A stretch of DNA of 64,000 nucleotides, taken from contig NZ_SUNH01000015.1 in NCBI RefSeq assembly GCF_005048265.1, positions 59,460 through 123,459 of the forward strand, written 5' to 3'. This DNA is from Paracoccus hibiscisoli (GTDB lineage Bacteria; Pseudomonadota; Alphaproteobacteria; Rhodobacterales; Rhodobacteraceae). The position numbers and the translations under genes were made by a program. This document shows positions 45,146 through 52,964 of the stretch, piece by piece (the stretch's first letter is position 1; each line of letters opens with the position of its first letter). The notes under the pieces were generated by a model, which was not told the origin of the DNA, did no database searches, and worked only from the letters and a program-made list of their open reading frames with translations.

Positions 45146-46023
45146 GGGACATCCTTTCCGGAGACATGCGCGGCCGAGGCACGGACCGCCTGGCGCAGGG
45201 CCTCGTCGCGCGGCATCAGTTTCAGTTCGGCGGCCAGATGGGCCGCAAGGAAGCAGTCGCCCGCCCCGGTCACGCGTTCCACGGTGACCTTGGGGGGCTG
45301 ATGGGTCAGGGTCGGGCCACCGGCGATCGCCTCGGCGGCCAGGTTCGGGCCGTCGGTGACCAGCACCCGGGCAGCACCCCGCGCGACGACCGCCTCGGCG
45401 GCCTGGGCCGCGTCGGCGCAGGCGCGCCCGGCCAGGATCTCGGCCTCAAGGCGGTTCAGATAAAAGCACCCGCGCCGCGCGGCGATCAGCGGCTCAAGGC
45501 GCTCGGCCTTGCCGGGGCTGGCGGGCACCACGCGCAGATCGGCGCGCATCAGGCGCGGATCGCGGGCGATGGCCGACAGCAGCTCCTCGGTCAGGTTGCC
45601 GTCCAGGACGACCGGGCCGGTCCAGACGGGCAGGGCGTCCAGCGGCGCCAGGATTGCCGCGCCCGCCAGCTCCAGGCTGAGCGCATCGGCCACGGCGGCG
45701 ATCAGCCCCTCGCTGTCCTCGATGGCCATATAGCAGTCGGTGGGCAGGCCCGCGTCGCGCGTCAGGTGATCGGTCAGCACGCCAAGGCGCTGCGCCTCGG
45801 CGATCAGGCCCTCGCCCTCGGAATCGCGGCCCACGGCGGACAGGACCGAGGGCGTCATGCCCCACCGCGCCAGCGCGACCGCCACGTTCAGCGCGACGCC
45901 GCCCGGCAGGTGCCGGATGCGGCCCGGCACGTCCGCACCCGGCGCCATCCGGCGCGGCGCGCGGCCGATCACGTCCCACAGCATCGCGCCAATGCACAGC
46001 ACGTCAGGCGTCTTGGTCATCAT
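45142..46023 (-). CDS. psuK: PfkB family carbohydrate kinase, pseudouridine kinase PsuK
   Basis: Phosphorylates pseudouridine to the substrate of PsuG. The 293-residue ribokinase-fold protein begins VLCIGAMLWDVIGRAP, has HLPGGVALNVAVALARWG near residue 34 (substrate GG motif) and the catalytic VERVTGAGDCFLAAHLAAEL near 250. By sequence alone it is a generic PfkB kinase; the overlap with psuG makes pseudouridine the likely substrate. It overlaps the ArsR gene upstream by 20 bases. No nucleoside transporter is adjacent. Confidence 0.92.
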   Translation of the reverse strand: MMTKTPDVLCIGAMLWDVIGRAPRRMAPGADVPGRIRHLPGGVALNVAVALARWGMTPSVLSAVGRDSEGEGLIAEAQRLGVLTDHLTRDAGLPTDCYMAIEDSEGLIAAVADALSLELAGAAILAPLDALPVWTGPVVLDGNLTEELLSAIARDPRLMRADLRVVPASPGKAERLEPLIAARRGCFYLNRLEAEILAGRACADAAQAAEAVVARGAARVLVTDGPNLAAEAIAGGPTLTHQPPKVTVERVTGAGDCFLAAHLAAELKLMPRDEALRQAVRASAAHVSGKDVP

Positions 46024-46360
46024 CGCTCCTCAGCTGGACATCCAGAAAGCGTTCGAAATCGTCCAGATCTACCGGGTCGAACTGGCCGAACCCCTGCATC
46101 CAGACCGAGGCCCGGCGCATCCCGTCCGGGTCCAGCTTGCACCACGTGATCCGTCCGCGCCTCTCCTGACGGATCAGACCGGCGGCTGCAAGCACCGCCA
46201 GATGCTTGGAGATCGCGGCCAGGCTCATCTGGAACGGCTCGGCCACGTCGCTGACGGCCATGTCATCCTCCAGCAGCATCGACAGGACGCGGCGTCGGGT
46301 GGGGTCGGCCAGGGCCGCAAAGATCAGGTCCAGCCGGTCCGGCGGGGCAGGCGGGGTCAT
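46004..46360 (-). CDS. ArsR family winged-helix regulator
   Basis: A 118-residue ArsR/SmtB-type repressor without the metal-binding Cys cluster. The core reads IFAALADPTRRRVLSMLLE near residue 14, VSDVAEPFQMSLAAISKHLA (recognition helix) near 38 and the wing RRGRITWCKLDP. ATG 46360 is the start of the conserved part; an upstream in-frame ATG exists. Its end overlaps psuK by 20 bases, so it is the first gene of an ArsR-psuK-psuG operon and likely regulates it. A palindrome at 46389-46404 is its probable operator. Confidence 0.9.
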   Translation of the reverse strand: MTPPAPPDRLDLIFAALADPTRRRVLSMLLEDDMAVSDVAEPFQMSLAAISKHLAVLAAAGLIRQERRGRITWCKLDPDGMRRASVWMQGFGQFDPVDLDDFERFLDVQLRSDDDQDA

Positions 46361-46388
46361 GGGTGCGGGCTTTCGGATCGGGGAATGG

Positions 46389-46404
46389 TCAACCGGGCGG
46401 TTGA
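46389..46404. promoter_or_regulatory. candidate ArsR operator
   Basis: Inverted repeat TCAACC and GGTTGA around a four-base GGGC centre, 29 bases before the ArsR ATG. TCAAC/GTTGA half-sites are typical of the non-metal ArsR group as I recall, which supports autoregulation. Confidence 0.55.
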
Positions 46405-46503
46405 ATGATGACGCCGCCGCGCGGCGATTGCAAGCCCGCGCCCACAGCAGGGTTCGCAATTAATGCGCGTCAAATCAGGGGGTTGCGGAATGGTCGGTGC
46501 GGC

Positions 46504-46532
46504 TTGACTTGGGCGGCCCCAGCCCCTAGACA
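46504..46532 (+). promoter_or_regulatory. promoter of the F0 ATP synthase operon
   Basis: TTGACT at 46504-46509 and TAGACA at 46527-46532 with a 17-base spacer; the expected transcript starts about 20 bases before the atpI ATG. One of the best matches to sigma70 in the window. Confidence 0.6.
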
Positions 46533-46560
46533 GCGCCCAACGACGTCGGGGGCGTGACAG

Positions 46561-46935
46561 ATGGCCGAAAAACCCCAGGGCGATGCGGATCGGACGGCGG
46601 ATGCCGACCGCCTGCGGGCACTGGAGGCCAAGCTGGCCGCCCTGACACCGAAACCCTCCGGGCCCGGCCCGATGGGGAAATATGAACAGGCGAACCTTGC
46701 CTGGCGCATGGTGATCGAGCTGGTGACCGGGCTGGGCCTGGGCTTCGTGGTCGGTTACGGGCTGGATTATCTGCTGGGCACGATGCCTTTCATGATGGTC
46801 CTGTTCATCTTTCTCGGCCTGGCGGCCGGCGTCAAATCGATGATGCGGACCGCCTCCGAGCTTGACAGGAAACCCGGCACCGCGCCGGAGGACAAGACAT
46901 CCGGCCACGAGCCGGGCAGTGACGAGAGGGATTGA
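46561..46935 (+). CDS. atpI: ATP synthase protein I (AtpI), F0 assembly factor
   Basis: Small membrane protein that assists assembly of the c-ring. The 124-residue product has a charged N-terminal helix (about 1-40), two transmembrane segments (about 50-70 and 75-97) with [20 protein letters not shown] and [16 protein letters not shown], and a polar tail. First gene of the F0 operon; atpB starts two bases after its stop. Confidence 0.92.
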   Translation: MAEKPQGDADRTADADRLRALEAKLAALTPKPSGPGPMGKYEQANLAWRMVIELVTGLGLGFVVGYGLDYLLGTMPFMMVLFIFLGLAAGVKSMMRTASELDRKPGTAPEDKTSGHEPGSDERD

Positions 46936-46937
46936 TC

Positions 46938-47687
46938 GTGGCGACGGAAGCGACTGGCGGCGGCCTTGAATTTCACCCCATGGACCAGTTCGTGGTCTCG
47001 CCGCTGTTCGGTAACGGCCCGGTGGCATGGTACACCCCCACCAACGTGACGCTGTGGCTGGCGCTGACCGCGCTGGCCTCCATCGCGCTGCTGGTTCTGG
47101 GCACCCGTGGCCGCGCCATCGTCCCGAACCGCGCGCAGTCGGTGGCCGAGATGGCCTACGGCCTGGTCCACAAGATGATCGAGGACATCGCCGGCAAGGA
47201 AGGCCTGCGGTATTTCCCCTATATCCTGACGCTGTTCATGTTCGTCGTCTTTGCCAACCTGCTGGGTCTGGTGCCGATGGCCTTCACCGTCACCTCGCAC
47301 ATCGCCATCACCGGCGTTCTGGCCCTGGCGGTGTTCTTCGGCGTGACGATCATCGGTTTCGCCAAGAACGGCGCGCATTTCCTGGACCTGTTCTGGGTGC
47401 GCTCGGCGCCGCTGGCGGTCCGTCCGGTGCTGGCCGTGATCGAGGTCATCAGCTACTTCGTCCGTCCGCTGTCGCTGTCCATTCGTCTGGCGGGCAACAT
47501 GATCGCCGGTCACGCGGTCATCAAGGTTTTCGCGGGCTTCGCGGCCATTGCCGCCGTCGCCCCCATCGCCATCGTCGCGGTTGTCGGGATGTATGCCTTC
47601 GAGGTGCTTGTCGCCATCGTCCAGGCCTACGTGTTCACCATCCTGACCTGCGTCTATCTCAAGGACGCGCTGCACCCGTCGCACTGA
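46938..47687 (+). CDS. atpB: F0F1 ATP synthase subunit A
   Basis: Proton-channel subunit of F0. The 249-residue protein begins with a GTG at 46938, preceded by GAGAGGG. It has five to six transmembrane helices. The essential Arg lies in [20 protein letters not shown] near residue 178, and the partner stretch [20 protein letters not shown] near 220 closes the channel. [16 protein letters not shown] earlier is typical. Followed by an 85-base gap with a hairpin before atpE. Confidence 0.97.
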   Translation: MATEATGGGLEFHPMDQFVVSPLFGNGPVAWYTPTNVTLWLALTALASIALLVLGTRGRAIVPNRAQSVAEMAYGLVHKMIEDIAGKEGLRYFPYILTLFMFVVFANLLGLVPMAFTVTSHIAITGVLALAVFFGVTIIGFAKNGAHFLDLFWVRSAPLAVRPVLAVIEVISYFVRPLSLSIRLAGNMIAGHAVIKVFAGFAAIAAVAPIAIVAVVGMYAFEVLVAIVQAYVFTILTCVYLKDALHPSH

Positions 47688-47709
47688 GGCGACGGTCCGC
47701 AGCCCCTGC

Positions 47710-47729
47710 GCGGTCCCTGTCGGGACCGC
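47710..47729 (+). promoter_or_regulatory. intercistronic hairpin between atpB and atpE
   Basis: Perfect eight-base arms (47710-47717, 47722-47729) with a TGTC loop and no T-run. In an operon where the c subunit is needed in about ten-fold excess, such a stem can protect or process mRNA. A strong AAGGAG follows just before the atpE ATG. Confidence 0.5.
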
Positions 47730-47772
47730 ATCCACCACGATCGACCAACTTCCAACCGCAAGGAGAATTTCC

Positions 47773-48009
47773 ATGGAAGGCAATATCGGAGAACTGGGCC
47801 AGTACATCGGCGTCGGCCTGACCGCGTTCGGCATGGGCATGGCCGCCCTGGGCGTGGGCAACGTTGCCGGCAACTTCCTGGCCGGTGCCCTGCGCAACCC
47901 GTCGGCCGCCGCCGGCCAGACCGCCACGCTGTTCATCGGCATGGCATTCGCGGAAGCACTGGGGATCTTCTCGTTCCTGGTCGCGCTTCTGCTGATGTTC
48001 GCGGTCTGA
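47773..48009 (+). CDS. atpE: F0F1 ATP synthase subunit C
   Basis: Proteolipid of the rotating c-ring. The 78-residue hairpin has two transmembrane helices. The first has a glycine-rich [20 protein letters not shown] run; the second, [20 protein letters not shown], carries the proton-binding Glu (about residue 60). The polar loop is AGALRNPSA. The Glu lacks the Gln/Ser/Thr pattern of Na+-binding rings, so H+ is expected. AAGGAG lies seven bases before the start, the strongest ribosome site of the operon. Confidence 0.97.
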   Translation: MEGNIGELGQYIGVGLTAFGMGMAALGVGNVAGNFLAGALRNPSAAAGQTATLFIGMAFAEALGIFSFLVALLLMFAV

Positions 48010-48029
48010 TCCACGGCCATCCTTGCGGC

Positions 48030-48054
48030 GGGGTGGGGGTCTGTCCCCCGCCCC
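48030..48054 (+). promoter_or_regulatory. intercistronic hairpin between atpE and the b' gene
   Basis: Ten-base G/C-rich stem (48030-48039 with 48045-48054, one T-G pair) and a five-base loop, 21 bases after the atpE stop, followed by TTCGTTCGTT. It could partly terminate transcription after atpE or stabilise its 3' end. Confidence 0.5.
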
Positions 48055-48084
48055 TTCGTTCGTTCCAAGGCCATGGGGTAGGAT

Positions 48085-48720
48085 ATGTTCAGCCTGTTGC
48101 AAGAGGCCGCCACCACCGCGGTCGAAACCACTGAGGGCGCGATCGTCATCGACGATGCCACCGCCCACGGCGCGGATGCCGCGGCCCATGGGGTCGAAGG
48201 CGCCGGTTACGCCACCGAAGCCGCGGGCCTGCCGCAGCTGGATATCACCACCTTCGGCAACCAGATCTTCTGGCTGGTCGTCACCCTGGTGGTCCTGTAT
48301 CTGGTGCTGTCGCGCGTGGCCCTGCCGCGTATCGCGTCCGTGTTGTCGGACCGCCAGGGCGCCATCACCGGCGATCTGATGGCCGCAGAAGAATTCAAGC
48401 TGAAGGCCCGCGAGGCCGAGGCTGCCTATGACAAGGCCTTGGCCGATGCCCGCGCGCAGGCGCAGACCATCGTCGCCCAGAACCGCGCCCAGATCCAGGC
48501 GCAGCTGGACGAGGCCATCGCCAAGGCCGATGCCGAAATCGCCGCCCGCACCGCCGAATCCGAGACGCGCATCCGTGCCGTCCGTGCATCCGCCGATGTC
48601 AGCGCGCGCGACGTGGCGCAGGACGTCACCGCCGAGCTGGTCCGCACCTTCGGCGGCCAGGCCGACGATGCCACGGTGGGCGCCGCCCTGGACGGGCGCA
48701 TGAAGGGGGCCGTGCAATGA
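48085..48720 (+). CDS. atpX: F0F1 ATP synthase subunit B' (peripheral stalk)
   Basis: One of two non-identical b-type stalk subunits, as found in photosynthetic and related alphaproteobacteria. The 211-residue protein has an unusually long N-terminal part (about 50 residues, Ala/His/Thr-rich), a transmembrane helix near 57-80 ([17 protein letters not shown]) and a long charged coiled coil to about 180. The stop overlaps the atpF ATG. The symbol is also written atpG or atpF2 in the literature. Confidence 0.92.
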   Translation: MFSLLQEAATTAVETTEGAIVIDDATAHGADAAAHGVEGAGYATEAAGLPQLDITTFGNQIFWLVVTLVVLYLVLSRVALPRIASVLSDRQGAITGDLMAAEEFKLKAREAEAAYDKALADARAQAQTIVAQNRAQIQAQLDEAIAKADAEIAARTAESETRIRAVRASADVSARDVAQDVTAELVRTFGGQADDATVGAALDGRMKGAVQ

Positions 48721-49286
48721 ACCGCATGATCGCAACGCTGGCCGTGACCGGCCTGACCGCGGGACCGGCCATGGCCGCGGCGGGGGATTACGGGTTCTTC
48801 TCGCTGCGCAACACCGATTTCATCGTGCTGCTGTCCTTCCTCGCCTTCATCGGCGTGCTGGTCTATTTCAAGGTGCCCGCGCTGCTGGGCGGCCTGCTGG
48901 ACAAGCGGGCCGAGGGCATCCGCGACGACCTGGAGCAGGCCCGCCGCCTGCGCGAGGAAGCGCAGGAGATCTATGCCAGCTACGAGCGTCGCTCGCGCGA
49001 GGTCAAGACGCAGGCCGACCAGATCGTGGCCAATGCCAAGCGCGAAGCCGAGGCCCAAGCCGCCAAGGCCCGCGAGGATCTGGCCCGGTCCATCGACCGT
49101 CGCCTGCAGGCGGCCCAGGACCAGATCGCCAGCGCCGAGAGCGACGCCGTGCGTGCGGTCCGTGACCGCGCCGTGGCTGCGTCTATCGCGGCAGCGTCCC
49201 AGATCCTGGCGGATCAGGTGCGTGCCGGTCAGCGGTCGGCCGGGATCGACGACGCCATCGCAGACGTGGCGCGTCGCCTGAACTGA
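48717..49286 (+). CDS. atpF: F0F1 ATP synthase subunit B (peripheral stalk)
   Basis: Second stalk subunit. The 189-residue protein begins with a hydrophobic, signal-like N-terminus (up to GPAMAAAGD), then a membrane helix near 33-52 and a charged coiled coil (about 60-165) that reaches F1. Stop/start overlap with the b' gene. A terminator follows, so the F1 genes (atpHAGDC) must be at another locus, as usual in Rhodobacterales. Confidence 0.94.
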   Translation: MNRMIATLAVTGLTAGPAMAAAGDYGFFSLRNTDFIVLLSFLAFIGVLVYFKVPALLGGLLDKRAEGIRDDLEQARRLREEAQEIYASYERRSREVKTQADQIVANAKREAEAQAAKAREDLARSIDRRLQAAQDQIASAESDAVRAVRDRAVAASIAAASQILADQVRAGQRSAGIDDAIADVARRLN

Positions 49287-49308
49287 CATCACCATCGGAC
49301 AGTGATCC

Positions 49309-49346
49309 CTAAGGCCCCCGCCGCACCCGCGCCGGGGGCCTTTTCC
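49309..49346. terminator. terminator between atpF and the FadR-type gene
   Basis: Arms 49311-49320 and 49333-49342 (extended outward by CT and further bases) with a twelve-base loop and TTTTCC after. It ends the F0 operon and, being A-rich on the other side, may also serve the convergent regulator gene. Confidence 0.85.
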
Positions 49347-50129
49347 TTAGGAACCGGGGCGGTTGTGCAGGCGCAGCCGCGCCACCGCCGCATGATCGTC
49401 GGCGCGGCGCTGTGCGGACAGGGTCTGGGCCACCAGATCCAGGTGCTCCTCCAGCGCGGCGCGGGCCTGGGGGCCGTCGCGCATCTGCAGCGCGTCATTG
49501 ATGGCGATGTGCTGGTCCAGGATGCGGTCGCGCAGATCGGGGCTGGCAAAGATGCGGGGGCGGTTGAACAGCATCCCCTGGCGCAGCAGGTCCTGCATGG
49601 CGCGCATCATGTGCAGCGCGATCAGGTTGTGGCTGGCCTCGACGATGGCCATGTGGAAATCGGCATCCAGCGCGGCCTCCGCCTGGGGGTCGGGGGTGGC
49701 ATGGGCGTGGCGCATGGCCTGCACGATGCGGTCCAGAACCTCAAGGTCGGTGTCGCCCGCGGCGATGGCGGCACGTTCGGCGGCCAGCCCCTCCAGATCC
49801 TTGCGAAAGGTCAGATAGTCATCGGCCGCCTGCGGATGCCGCGCGATCAGCTGGACCAGCGCGGGAGAGAACGCGCTGCCCAGCACATCGGCCACGAAGA
49901 CACCCGAACCGGGGCGGGCGACCAGCAGCCCGTCGGCCTGCATCGCGGCCAGCGCCTCGCGCAGCGACGGGCGGCTGACGCCCATGCGTTCGGCCAGGTC
50001 GCGTTCGCCGGGCAGGCGTTCACCGGGGCGCAGCACGCCCTGCAGGATCAGTGCTTCAATCTGCGCCACGACCGCGTCCGACAGGCGGGCGGCGTCGATG
50101 GGGTGGAAGGGGCTGTCGGGATCGGTCAT
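49347..50129 (-). CDS. FadR/GntR family regulator with FCD domain
   Basis: A 260-residue repressor. The winged helix (about residues 15-80) has GERLPGERDLAERMGVSRPS and ALAAMQADGLLVARPGSGVF. The all-helical FCD domain (about 100-240) keeps the metal-ligand pattern: an Asp/His pair in DADFHMAIVEASHN, DQHIAINDAL and EEHLDLV. FCD regulators respond to small acids such as lactate, pyruvate or glycolate. No catabolic gene is beside it, so the effector is unknown. Confidence 0.9.
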   Translation of the reverse strand: MTDPDSPFHPIDAARLSDAVVAQIEALILQGVLRPGERLPGERDLAERMGVSRPSLREALAAMQADGLLVARPGSGVFVADVLGSAFSPALVQLIARHPQAADDYLTFRKDLEGLAAERAAIAAGDTDLEVLDRIVQAMRHAHATPDPQAEAALDADFHMAIVEASHNLIALHMMRAMQDLLRQGMLFNRPRIFASPDLRDRILDQHIAINDALQMRDGPQARAALEEHLDLVAQTLSAQRRADDHAAVARLRLHNRPGS

Positions 50130-50182
50130 GGCGGCGGGTCCGGGCTGTCGGGGTGGTCATCCTAGGGCCGGGCCGGCGCGGG

Positions 50183-50212
50183 GAAAAGGGGCCGGGCGCA
50201 TGGCCCGGCCCC
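50183..50212 (-). terminator. rho-independent terminator of the OmpA-family gene
   Basis: Ten-base arms (50188-50197 and 50203-50212) with a five-base loop. On the minus strand the stem is followed by TTTTCCCC. It starts ten bases after the stop codon of the gene at 50223-50888. Confidence 0.8.
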
Positions 50213-50222
50213 GATGCGGCCT

Positions 50223-50888
50223 TTACTGCGTCGGACGGATCAGGATCTCGACCCGGCGATTCTGGGCACGGCCTGCCTCAGTCGCGTTCGAGGCGACGGG
50301 CTGGGTAAAGCCGCGGCCCGCGGCGGCCAGACGGTTCTGCGCGACCCCTGCGGCGGCCAGGATGCCCGCGACCGATTGCGCACGGCGCTGCGACAGGTCC
50401 TGGTTCAGCGCGGCGCTGCCGGTGTTGTCGGTGTGACCGATCACCTCGACGCGGCTGTTGGGATACTGGTTCAGGTTGCGCGCGACGGCATAGAGGTCGG
50501 TCTGCGCCGGGCCCGACACGGCGGCAGAGCCGGTGGCGAACAGGATGCCGTCGGGCATCACGACCTGCAGGTAGCTGCCGTGGTTGACGATCTGCACGTT
50601 GGGGTTGCTGATCGACTGTTCCAGCGCGGCTGCCTGACGGTCCAAGATGTTGCCGGCCACGGCACCGGCGGCGGCGCCGACGATGGCCGCACGGGCGGCG
50701 TCACGGCTGCGGTTGCTGCCGTCGCTGTCGCGGGTGCCGCCATAGAGCGCGCCCACGGCTGCGCCCGCCAGCGCGCCCTGCTGGGTGCGGCTCATGCCGG
50801 CGGCGCCGGTATCGGTCATCGCGGGGGCACAGGCGCCCAGCAGGGTCAGGCCACACACGGCCAGGATCGAGGTCTTGCGGAGGCTCAT
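50223..50888 (-). CDS. OmpA family lipoprotein with glycine zipper
   Basis: Outer-membrane lipoprotein that anchors to peptidoglycan. The 221-residue precursor has a lipoprotein signal with lipobox LLGAC (Cys about 20), a Gly/Ala zipper region (about 35-85: QQGALAGAAVGALYGG and AAIVGAAAGAVAGNILDR) and an OmpA domain (about 105-220) with RVEVIGHTDNTGSAALNQDL and a final RVEIL strand. Similar to YiaD/PAL-type proteins. AAGGAAAGGGAG precedes the ATG. Divergent from nth, with a 234-base gap. Confidence 0.93.
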   Translation of the reverse strand: MSLRKTSILAVCGLTLLGACAPAMTDTGAAGMSRTQQGALAGAAVGALYGGTRDSDGSNRSRDAARAAIVGAAAGAVAGNILDRQAAALEQSISNPNVQIVNHGSYLQVVMPDGILFATGSAAVSGPAQTDLYAVARNLNQYPNSRVEVIGHTDNTGSAALNQDLSQRRAQSVAGILAAAGVAQNRLAAAGRGFTQPVASNATEAGRAQNRRVEILIRPTQ

Positions 50889-51122
50889 GGGGCTCCCTTT
50901 CCTTGGTGGGGGCGGGCGATGGTCGCCGCGCCGGGTCTGCATTGGCGGTCCCGCGGCCCGACAGGGGCTGATTCCGGGATATGCCGTCAACGCGTGGCAC
51001 GCTGTCGCAGTTCCGCGCCAAAGGAAAGTCACTGTTTCGTGGAGGGCACTGGAAACGCTTTGAAAACCTTGTGTGCCGGGGCCCGCTTGCATTGCGCGGG
51101 CGGGGCGGTCAAAAGCGGGGGC

Positions 51123-51785
51123 ATGGCCCTGTCCCGTCGTCTGCCGCCCGCCTTGCCGTTCTCCGATCAGGTCGCGATCTTTTCGCGGCTGGCCGAGGGC
51201 AATCCGGCGCCCGAAACCGAACTGCTGTTCGTGAACCCCTTCACGCTGGTCGTGGCCGTGGCGCTGTCGGCGCAGGCGACCGATGTGGGCGTGAACCGTG
51301 CCACGCGCGGGCTGTTCGCGGTGGCCGATACGCCCGCCAAGATGCTGGAGCTGGGCGTCGAGGGCGTCACCGAACATATCCGCACCATCGGCCTGTTCCG
51401 CCAGAAGGCCAGGAACGTCATCGCCCTGTCGCGTATTCTGGTCGAGGAGTATGACGGCCAGGTGCCCGACAGCCGCGCCGCGCTGACCAGCCTGCCCGGC
51501 GTGGGGCGCAAGACCGCGAATGTCGTGCTGTCCTGCGCCTTCGGCCACCCGGCGCAGGCGGTCGACACGCATATCTTTCGCGTCGGCAACCGCACCCGCA
51601 TCGCGCCCGGACGCGACGTGGACGAGGTCGAGCGCGCCATCGAGGACAATGTCCCCGCCCGGTTCCAGGCCCATGCGCATCACTGGCTGATCCTGCATGG
51701 GCGCTATATCTGCCAGGCGCGAAAACCCCGCTGCGGCATCTGCCCGATCCGCGACCTGTGCCCCTATGAGGAGAAGACCGCATGA
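51123..51785 (+). CDS. nth: endonuclease III (base-excision DNA glycosylase/AP lyase)
   Basis: Removes oxidised pyrimidines and cuts the abasic site. The 220-residue protein has NPFTLVVAVALSAQATDVGV near residue 37, the helix-hairpin-helix LPGVGRKTANVVLS near 125 with the catalytic Lys, the catalytic Asp in AVDTHIFRVGNRT near 145, and the C-terminal 4Fe-4S site with four Cys spaced 6, 2 and 5 residues (CQARKPRCGICPIRDLC). ATG overlap with the next gene's start: its TGA sits in ATGA at 51782. Confidence 0.95.
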   Translation: MALSRRLPPALPFSDQVAIFSRLAEGNPAPETELLFVNPFTLVVAVALSAQATDVGVNRATRGLFAVADTPAKMLELGVEGVTEHIRTIGLFRQKARNVIALSRILVEEYDGQVPDSRAALTSLPGVGRKTANVVLSCAFGHPAQAVDTHIFRVGNRTRIAPGRDVDEVERAIEDNVPARFQAHAHHWLILHGRYICQARKPRCGICPIRDLCPYEEKTA

Positions 51786-52795
51786 GCACCCCCTATGTCA
51801 TCGGCATCGGCAATGCCGTCATGGACATCATCGCCCCCACCGAGGACGCGCGGCTGGAGGCCCTGGGGATCACCAAGGGCATCATGCAGCTGGTCGACCG
51901 CGAGCGGTCGGAATACCTGATGGCCGCGCAGGCCGACGACCATTCCGCGCGCCGCGATCAGGCGCGCATGGTCGCGGGGGGCAGCGTGGCGAACACGCTG
52001 GCGGGGATCGGCGGGCTGGGGCTGCGCACGGCCTTTATCGGTTGCGTGGCCGATGATGAGATCGGGCAGCTTTACGCCAGCCAGACCGAGGGGGCGGGCA
52101 CGCGCTTCGTGAATGCGCCGGTGGCGGGGGCGGGGCTGCCCAGTTCGCGCACGATCATCTTTGTCACGCCGGATGGCGAGCGGTCGATGAACACCTATCT
52201 GGGCATCTCGGCCGAGCTGGGCCCCGAGGAGGTCGCACCCGAGGTGTTCGACGGCGCGGGCTGGCTGTTCCTGGAGGGCTATCTGTTCGACAAGGACAAG
52301 GGCAAGGCCGCGTTCCTCAAGGCCGCCGAATGCTGTCACGCGGCGGGCGGCAAGGCCGGGATCGCGCTGTCGGACCCGTTCTGCGTGGACCGGCACCGCG
52401 AGGATTTTCGCCGTCTGGTCGCGGGTCCGATGGATTACGTGATCGGCAACGTCCATGAATGGCAGGCGCTGTACCAGGTCGAGGATCTGGACGAGGCGCT
52501 GCGTCTGGCGGTCGCCGATTGCGGCACGGTGATCTGCACCCGGTCCGGCGATGACGCGATCCTGATCCGCGACGGCGAGCGGGCCTGCGTGCCTGTGCAG
52601 CGCGTGGTGCCGGTGGATGCGACCGGGGCGGGCGACCAGTTCGCGGCGGGGCTGATCTATGGGCTGGCCACGGGGCGGCCCCTGGACGTGGCGGGGCGCA
52701 TGGGCTGCATCGCGGCTTCCGAGGTGATCGGGCATGTGGGCGCGCGGCCGCAGGGCGACATTCTGGCGCGGTTCCGGGCCGAGGGGTTGGTCTGA
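51782..52795 (+). CDS. adenosine kinase (PfkB family)
   Basis: Ribokinase-fold enzyme, probably phosphorylating adenosine to AMP. The 337-residue protein has GIGNAVMDIIAP at the start, VAGGSVANTLAGIGGLG near residue 62 (nucleoside-binding) and the catalytic anion-hole motif PVDATGAGDQFAAGLIYG near 280. LFLEGYLFDKDKG and IGNVHEW are typical of the bacterial adenosine-kinase branch as I recall. Coupled to nth by a four-base overlap. Confidence 0.88.
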   Translation: MSTPYVIGIGNAVMDIIAPTEDARLEALGITKGIMQLVDRERSEYLMAAQADDHSARRDQARMVAGGSVANTLAGIGGLGLRTAFIGCVADDEIGQLYASQTEGAGTRFVNAPVAGAGLPSSRTIIFVTPDGERSMNTYLGISAELGPEEVAPEVFDGAGWLFLEGYLFDKDKGKAAFLKAAECCHAAGGKAGIALSDPFCVDRHREDFRRLVAGPMDYVIGNVHEWQALYQVEDLDEALRLAVADCGTVICTRSGDDAILIRDGERACVPVQRVVPVDATGAGDQFAAGLIYGLATGRPLDVAGRMGCIAASEVIGHVGARPQGDILARFRAEGLV

Positions 52796-52798
52796 GGC

Positions 52799-52886
52799 TT
52801 GCGTCCCGCGACGCAGGCGGGGGGCCAGCCCCCCGCACCCCCCGCCGGGCGGGCGCTGCGCGCGCCCCCCGGACCCCCGCGCGTTG
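52799..52886 (+). repeat. dispersed GC-rich palindromic repeat, copy 2
   Basis: The first 46 bases (52799-52844) match the element at 40784-40829 almost base for base: TTGCGTCCCGCGACG, a G-run/C-run hairpin, then GCACCCCCCG. It goes on with further GC palindromes to about 52886. It starts just after the adenosine kinase stop and fills half of the gap before fabF. Confidence 0.7.
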
Positions 52887-52964
52887 TCGCGGTTTCGTGA
52901 CGTTGCGCCAGGGCGGGCACGCGTGTATCACGGCGCAAAATGCGAGCAGCTGAAGGAATTGCCG

